64,000 nucleotides of DNA from Taibaiella soli (GTDB lineage Bacteria; Bacteroidota; Bacteroidia; Chitinophagales; Chitinophagaceae), in NCBI RefSeq assembly GCF_003236175.1, contig NZ_QKTW01000006.1, positions 9,811 through 73,810 on the forward strand, read 5' to 3'. The notes below the pieces were generated by a model, which was not told the DNA's origin, did not search any database, and saw nothing but the letters and a program-made list of their open reading frames with translations. The position numbers were made by a program, and so were the translations under genes. Positions 59,273 to 64,000 of the stretch are shown here, in pieces. Within the stretch, counting starts at the first letter, position 1. Each line of letters opens with the position of its first letter.

Positions 59273-59538
59273 AATACCAATTGAACTTCAAAAACGGGAT
59301 TAAAAATTTTCCACTAAATCAATTTTAAAGAAGTGTTTTCTGTCACTTTTGCCTTGAAGCTAAAGTAACCAAAAGTTCAAGGTTAAGGAAACTACGGCTA
59401 ATCCCTACACTTCGTTCAGGACGACGAAGGCATTTCGCTGTTGCGAGGAAGAATGACGTGGCAATCTAAAAGCTTACTATACTGCTTTATACCCCTTCCT
59501 GGCTAATCTATAATTGGTCTGTATGCTCCGTTCACCAT
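59273..59538 (+). repeat. Copy B of the ~267-bp inverted dispersed repeat
   Basis: Aligns with the reverse complement of 42951-43218 over its whole length. Blocks such as TTACTATACTGCTTTATACC differ from copy A at single positions. It is non-coding and lies in the 920-bp spacer between rplY and the secreted lectin gene. Confidence 0.88.
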
Positions 59539-60099
59539 CATAATTGCGGACGCTATATGCATTTCATTTTTTAACGCCTGCGTTTCCTTAGGCCGGTGTG
59601 TTCCGTAAATCCATCTTTACACAATTAACCCTGCCATTTTTTGGTGGTCAATTGGAATAAGCCGCGTTGCGACGCTCCGTTCGTCACGCTCGCTATTGCG
59701 CTTTCCCCCTATCAGACTATCTGAAATGCTCGTTTTCCAGACAACGATCCTGCTTCACTGAGATTTTCCGGCGTTTTATACTTAGACTTTTGAATTTCGG
59801 CTTTTGAATTCACTCCGGTTAACAGCGCGGTTAACATATTTCATTTCTTTACATCAATCCTTATTCACTACCCGCTCTTTTTGTCAGCAACCCCTTGCTG
59901 CGCGCGGCTTTCACGCAGCTTAACCCAACCGATATTTATAAGTAAAATCTATATCGATTAACGACCAGTTTAAAAACGTCTGGTTAAGTACACCTTCACA
60001 ATACATTCATTAGCAATCAATTAACCATCACCGCCGGTTTCCCGTCCCATCTTTGTGTCACAAAACGAAAGAAACAAACCAATCAAAAACCAACCAAAA
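59539..60099. other. Long spacer upstream of the lectin gene
   Basis: No gene is supported. The segment includes gcgttgcgacgctccgttcg (about 59664) and a ttttgaatttcggcttttga word (59787). Just before the gene, CATCTTTG at about 60048-60055 is one base from TAnnTTTG and could be its -7 box. Confidence 0.35.
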
Positions 60100-61986
60100 A
60101 TGACACAAGTATTTACAAAATTGATCGCTGCTGCTGCTCTTGTTACTGCTGCCTTTGCTGCAAATGCCCAAACAGCTTCTGCTCCGATCACCGGTAATGC
60201 CTCCACCCTTCAGGTAACTCCTTCTTCAACGACAGCATATAAAGTGGATTCTACCATTCTTCTCGATGCATCTACCAACTATACAGGTGCAACGGTAAGC
60301 ATCAACGGTTTCCAATCAGGCGATGTACTCGCTTATACTTCTATCAGCGGATCAGGTATCACGGGTTCTTACAACAGCACAACTGGCGTACTTACTTTCA
60401 CGGGTTCTTCATCTGCTCTTAACTATCAAAATATCCTGCGCAGCGTAACACTGACATCGGGCACTACTTCAGGTTCCAAATCTGTAGCATTCTCAATCGG
60501 TTCTGCACTTACTTACAGCGGTAACGGTCACTACTACCAGTTCATCTCTGGCGGCAACTCATGGGGCACTGCAAAATATCGCGCCGACACTATGCGTTTG
60601 TACGGTCTGCACGGTTACCTGGCCACCATTACTTCTCAGGGCGAAAATGATTTCATCACTAATAAACTCCAGGCTGATGGCTGGATAGGTTCTTCTGATG
60701 ATTACAAACACATCAACATGGCTACGGGCGCTACAACTTATGCCAACCAGACTGCATCTGAAGGTCACTGGTATTGGGTAACAGGTCCCGAAAAAGGAAC
60801 GAACTTTTCTAACACCAACTACGGTAACAGCAACAACTTTTACAACTACGATAATAAAGCTCCTATTGCAGCAAACGGCATGTTTATAAACTGGAACAGC
60901 AGCGAACCAAATAACTACAAAGCGGGTGTGTGGAACGGTGAAAATTCTGGTGAAATTTACTCTTCCGGCGCAACTGGCAAATGGAATGACCTTGATTCTA
61001 CTAATTCCTTAGGCTTTGTGGTTGAATATGGTGGTATGGCTGGCGATCCTTCAATCGCACTGACTTTCACCCGCTCTATTCAATATGTAGCGGTAGCAGT
61101 AAACGGTTCTAAACCAAACTCACGTTATGTAACTGCCGGCACTGCCCGTCAAACAATGGATACAACGATTACGGTAACTGGCGTTGGTTCTATCGGCACA
61201 GCTTCTGTAAAAATCAACAACCTGGTAGCTGGCGATACATTGTCAACCGGTACTTTACCAAATGGTGTAACAGCGGCTTACAATGCTGCAACCGGCGCAC
61301 TGACTTTCACAGGTACTGCAACTGCAACACAATGGCAAACGATTTTCCGCAATATCACTTACTCCCGTTCTAACGCTTCTACGACTACACGTTCCATTAC
61401 ATTCGCACTTGGCACTACTGGTTCTTATACGTTGAACGAGTTCTTCACAGCAAATCCGCTGGCACTGACATGGGTTTCTTTTGATGGCCGCGCGGTAAAT
61501 GAAAATGCAGAACTGACCTGGGCTACAGCTGATGAAAAGAACACTGCTACTTTCGATATCGAACATTCAACTGATGGTGCATCTTTTGAAAGAGTAGCTA
61601 CAATCGCTGCAAAAGGAACTGGTAACAATACTTATGATTTCACAGATATTAATACTGCAAACGGTGCTAACTACTACCGCCTGAAACAAGTAGACAACGA
61701 TGGTTCTTTCCAATACTCTAAAGTAGTAAAAGTGAACATCGGCAAAGAAACAGCTGCTGCGACAGTGAACTTCTACCCTAACCCTGCAAAAGACGTACTG
61801 AACATCGCAACAACTGGTGACGTAATGGTAGCAATCTTCAACATGAACGGTGTAAACGTAGCAACACAAGAAGTAAACGGTAACGGTCAGATCACCGTAT
61901 CTAATCTGCCGGAAGGTATGTACATCTGCCGCGTTGCAAATGCAAATGGTGTGCTTCAAAACAGCAAAATTCAAATCATCAAATAA
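60100..61986 (+). CDS. Type IX-secreted C-type lectin-domain protein
   Basis: A 628-residue exported protein. Order: signal peptide (IAAAALVTAAFAANAQ, cleavage near residue 24); a beta module (about 30-145); a C-type lectin-like domain (about 147-320; GHYYQFISGGNSWGTAKY, HGYLATITSQGENDFI, GSSDDYKH, WNSSEPNN, GKWNDLDSTNSLGFVVEYG); a second copy of the beta module (about 335-455; both share a GDxL...YN..TGxLTFTG pattern); a fibronectin-like linker domain; and a C-terminal type A sorting domain starting VNFYPNPAKDVLNI (about 560-628). It is therefore a substrate of the type IX secretion system, displayed or released at the cell surface, with probable carbohydrate or protein binding. Confidence 0.9.
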   Translation: MTQVFTKLIAAAALVTAAFAANAQTASAPITGNASTLQVTPSSTTAYKVDSTILLDASTNYTGATVSINGFQSGDVLAYTSISGSGITGSYNSTTGVLTFTGSSSALNYQNILRSVTLTSGTTSGSKSVAFSIGSALTYSGNGHYYQFISGGNSWGTAKYRADTMRLYGLHGYLATITSQGENDFITNKLQADGWIGSSDDYKHINMATGATTYANQTASEGHWYWVTGPEKGTNFSNTNYGNSNNFYNYDNKAPIAANGMFINWNSSEPNNYKAGVWNGENSGEIYSSGATGKWNDLDSTNSLGFVVEYGGMAGDPSIALTFTRSIQYVAVAVNGSKPNSRYVTAGTARQTMDTTITVTGVGSIGTASVKINNLVAGDTLSTGTLPNGVTAAYNAATGALTFTGTATATQWQTIFRNITYSRSNASTTTRSITFALGTTGSYTLNEFFTANPLALTWVSFDGRAVNENAELTWATADEKNTATFDIEHSTDGASFERVATIAAKGTGNNTYDFTDINTANGANYYRLKQVDNDGSFQYSKVVKVNIGKETAAATVNFYPNPAKDVLNIATTGDVMVAIFNMNGVNVATQEVNGNGQITVSNLPEGMYICRVANANGVLQNSKIQIIK

Positions 61987-62030
61987 GGCTCTTTTTCAAA
62001 AAACATTTTGTTTTGGTTGTGGTTCTATTA

Positions 62031-62060
62031 CAAAAGGCTTCCGGGGGGAAGCCTTTTTTG
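62031..62060 (+). terminator. Rho-independent terminator after lectin gene
   Basis: AAAAGGCTTCC pairs perfectly with GGAAGCCTTTT around GGGG, followed by TTG. It lies about 45 bp past the stop. Confidence 0.9.
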
Positions 62061-62234
62061 ATTGAGCTATTTAATATTTGACATTGGCGATTGACCAAAA
62101 CATCTGATGTTTCAGCGTCTCGCGTCATTTTTGTCAGCCGTAGCAGAATTGAAGGTCGCTCGCGGAAATTCATCAAGTAATTTGCCCGATTCCGTTCAGG
62201 AAAGTTTGAGATTTTGACTTTTTTGATTTTTAAA
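62061..62234. repeat. Intergenic T-rich words
   Basis: tttaatatttgacattggcg (62069) and gagattttgactttttttga-like text (62208-62235) belong to the ttttgactttt word family. No gene. Confidence 0.4.
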
Positions 62235-63515
62235 TTATTTCTCCATAATCAACGTAGCGCCTTGCCCACCTGCCGCACATACAGAAATAAAACCTCGTCC
62301 GGAACCACGCTGGTGTAAGAGTTTGGCCATGTTGGCGATAATGCGTCCGCCGGTCGCTGCGAAAGGATGACCCGCCGCAAGACTGCTGCCGTAAATATTT
62401 AGTTTTGTTTTGTCAATGGCACCAAGTGCTTCGTTATAGCCAAACTGCTTCATCAGTTCTGGTGTTTCCCAAATCTTCAACAACGCTAAAACCTGTGCCG
62501 CAAAAGCTTCATGGATTTCATAAAGATCAAAATCCTGTAATTTAAGATTCGCTTTACGCAGCATTCGCTCCGCTGCAAATACCGGCGACAATAACAGATT
62601 TTGTTTGTTCTGCACATATTCTATCGCAGCTACTTCTGCGAATGTGATGTACGCAAGCACCGGCAATCCATGTGCATTCGCCCATTCTTCACTGGCAAGC
62701 AGTACACAGGATGCGCCATCGGTCAATGGCGTTGAATTACCCGCGGTGAGTGTACCGTTTACCTTATCAAAAGCCGGTTTTAGCTTTGCTAATTTCTCCA
62801 GACTAGTATCGCGTCGCATGACGTTATCTTGTTTCAGTCCGAGATATGGCGTGAGCATATCATCAAAGAATCCCGCATCATAGCCTTTCGCTAATTTCTG
62901 ATGACTGCTGAGTGCAAATTCATCTTGTGCCTCACGGGAAATACCATAATATTTTGCAGTAATTTCCGTGTGTCCGCCCATAGACAAACCCGTACGCGGT
63001 TCCATGTTTACGGGCGCTACAGGCTTCAAATCATTGAAACGGATTTTTGCAAACTGACGAAAACGTTCACCGAAAGTTTTAGCACGACGCGCGGCCAATA
63101 AAATACGACGCAGTTTTTCACCTAAAATCAAAGGCACATCACTGGCGGAATCAACGCCACCTGCGATACCAGATTCAATTTGTCCCAATGCTATTTTATT
63201 AGCAATATAAATAGCGGCTTCAATGCCTGTGTTACAAGCCTGTTGCAGATCACAGGCCGGCGTATTCTGATCAAGCGCGGTACCCATCACACATTCCCGC
63301 ATCAGATTAAGGTTCCAGCTGTGTTTAATCACCGCTCCGCCTGCTACTTCGCCCATTAGCTGTCCTTGTAAACGATACCGATCAATAAGACCATTTAGCG
63401 CGGCAGTCATCATATCCTGATTACTTGCAGTAACGTAATTGGTATTATTTTTTGCAAAAGGAATTCTGTTATATCCCACTATTGCCACTTTCCGGGATGT
63501 TCCATTACTAAGCAT
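62235..63515 (-). CDS. fadI: Acetyl-CoA C-acyltransferase (thiolase, FadI-like)
   Basis: A 426-residue thiolase of the FadI/trifunctional beta-subunit type, which cleaves 3-ketoacyl-CoA in beta-oxidation. The nucleophilic Cys is in DLQQACNTGIEAA (about residue 93), the His in GHPFAATGGRI (about 378) and the second Cys in SVCAAGGQGATL (about 413). ATG 63515 suits the family start (RKVAIVGYNRIPFAK). The partner FadJ is not in the window; lpdA lies upstream in the same direction, separated by a terminator. Confidence 0.93.
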   Translation of the reverse strand: MLSNGTSRKVAIVGYNRIPFAKNNTNYVTASNQDMMTAALNGLIDRYRLQGQLMGEVAGGAVIKHSWNLNLMRECVMGTALDQNTPACDLQQACNTGIEAAIYIANKIALGQIESGIAGGVDSASDVPLILGEKLRRILLAARRAKTFGERFRQFAKIRFNDLKPVAPVNMEPRTGLSMGGHTEITAKYYGISREAQDEFALSSHQKLAKGYDAGFFDDMLTPYLGLKQDNVMRRDTSLEKLAKLKPAFDKVNGTLTAGNSTPLTDGASCVLLASEEWANAHGLPVLAYITFAEVAAIEYVQNKQNLLLSPVFAAERMLRKANLKLQDFDLYEIHEAFAAQVLALLKIWETPELMKQFGYNEALGAIDKTKLNIYGSSLAAGHPFAATGGRIIANMAKLLHQRGSGRGFISVCAAGGQGATLIMEK

Positions 63516-63550
63516 GATGTTTTGTTTTTGGGTGAACGCATTTGCTATAA

Positions 63551-63595
63551 AAACAAAAAGATCTGCTTCTCTATTAAATATTTTGAAGCAGATCT
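63551..63595 (-). terminator. Rho-independent terminator after lpdA
   Basis: On the minus strand AGATCTGCTTC pairs perfectly with GAAGCAGATCT across a 15-nt AT-rich loop, followed by TTTTTG. It lies 28 bp past the lpdA stop. Confidence 0.88.
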
Positions 63596-63622
63596 CTTAT
63601 CAGTTGTGAATGTTTTTTCGTT

Positions 63623-64000
63623 TTACGTATTGATGGCACCTCTTCCAGAGGCTGCCAGGAATGCATCTTTCAGCGTTTCGGAGAATGTAGGATGCGCGTA
63701 TGGTATCTTGCCCATATCCAGATCAGTGATTTCAAACTCCATTGCTATCACTGCCTGTGCAATCAAATCTGCAGCTCGCGCACCGATGATGTGTACGCCA
63801 AGAATTTCTCCATATTTATCGTCGGAAAGTACTTTTACAAAACCATCGAGGTCATCGGAAGCACGGGCCCTGCCACTGGCAAGGAATGGGAATTTACCTT
63901 TGCGATAGCCAATTCCTTTTTCTTTTAATTGCTCTTCAGAGAAACCAACGCTAGCTACTTCCGGCCAGGTATACACGACGCCCGGAATACGATCATAATT
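63623..64000 (-). CDS. lpdA: Dihydrolipoyl dehydrogenase, C-terminal part (truncated by window edge)
   Basis: Only the last 125 residues lie in the window; the gene continues beyond 64000. The visible chain begins NYDRIPGVVYTWPEVASVGF, the usual entry to the interface domain. It includes ILGVHIIGARAADLIAQAVI and ends with MGKIPYAHPTFSETLKDAF, which holds the catalytic His-Pro and Glu of the E3 active site. E3 reoxidises dihydrolipoamide on pyruvate and 2-oxoglutarate dehydrogenases, which links it to pdhA and lipA in this window. Confidence 0.95.
   Translation of the reverse strand, partial: NYDRIPGVVYTWPEVASVGFSEEQLKEKGIGYRKGKFPFLASGRARASDDLDGFVKVLSDDKYGEILGVHIIGARAADLIAQAVIAMEFEITDLDMGKIPYAHPTFSETLKDAFLAASGRGAINT

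Overview
The window looks like a chromosomal segment of a Bacteroidota bacterium, most likely of the Chitinophagaceae or a close relative. The signs are a type IX secretion (Por) C-terminal sorting domain on the C-type-lectin protein at 60100-61986, a GH92 alpha-mannosidase, a reg_prop/Y_Y_Y-type LytS kinase paired with a LytTR regulator, a DUF2851 protein, promoters of the TTTG / TAnnTTTG type rather than sigma70 boxes, few Shine-Dalgarno sequences, and intergenic spaces filled with short degenerate repeat words. Assignment below family level is inference.

Most of the window is housekeeping. From left to right: tRNA-Met, a thioesterase, a FAH-family hydrolase, ung, gmk, a CNNM/CBS protein, 3-hydroxyanthranilate dioxygenase, hldD, a PaaE-like reductase, pyrF, DUF2851, lipA (1-14.8 kb); an AraC regulator with a short-chain dehydrogenase (15.5-17.2 kb); a foreign-looking island (17.2-22.7 kb); a haem-motif lipoprotein, DinB, LysR with YeiH, two further SDRs, HxlR, GH92 mannosidase (23-33 kb); a LytS/LytTR two-component pair (34.3-38 kb); a 1373-residue multi-pass membrane protein with a degenerate P-loop (38.7-42.8 kb); recA, rpsG, rpsL, recF, pdhA, ribH and a LutA-like protein (43.5-52.9 kb); a GbsR-type regulator leading a run of small paralogous membrane proteins with a Coq4-like protein (53.7-57.3 kb); prs, rplY, the secreted lectin, a thiolase, and the 3' end of lpdA cut by the window edge.

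The main accessory system is a two-gene locus on the minus strand at 17528-22623. The upstream gene encodes a ~918-residue P-loop ATPase and the downstream gene a 781-residue adenosine-deaminase-superfamily protein with all the expected metal and catalytic motifs; they overlap by 7 nt. This matches RdrA and RdrB of the RADAR anti-phage system. The island is visibly more AT-rich than its flanks and is bordered by a decayed IS200/IS605 remnant and a 45-nt hairpin. RADAR itself is described; the Bacteroidota copy, its apparent lack of an accessory gene and its borders are what merit a look.

Other points of interest: two inverted copies of a ~267-bp non-coding repeat 16 kb apart, several families of dispersed intergenic words (one of which supplies the -33 box of the ribH promoter), orphan terminators that hint at small RNAs near 14.95 kb and 34.15 kb, a dyad between divergent hxlR and SDR genes, direct repeats upstream of the LytS/LytTR genes, and an SDR that lacks its catalytic Ser and Lys.
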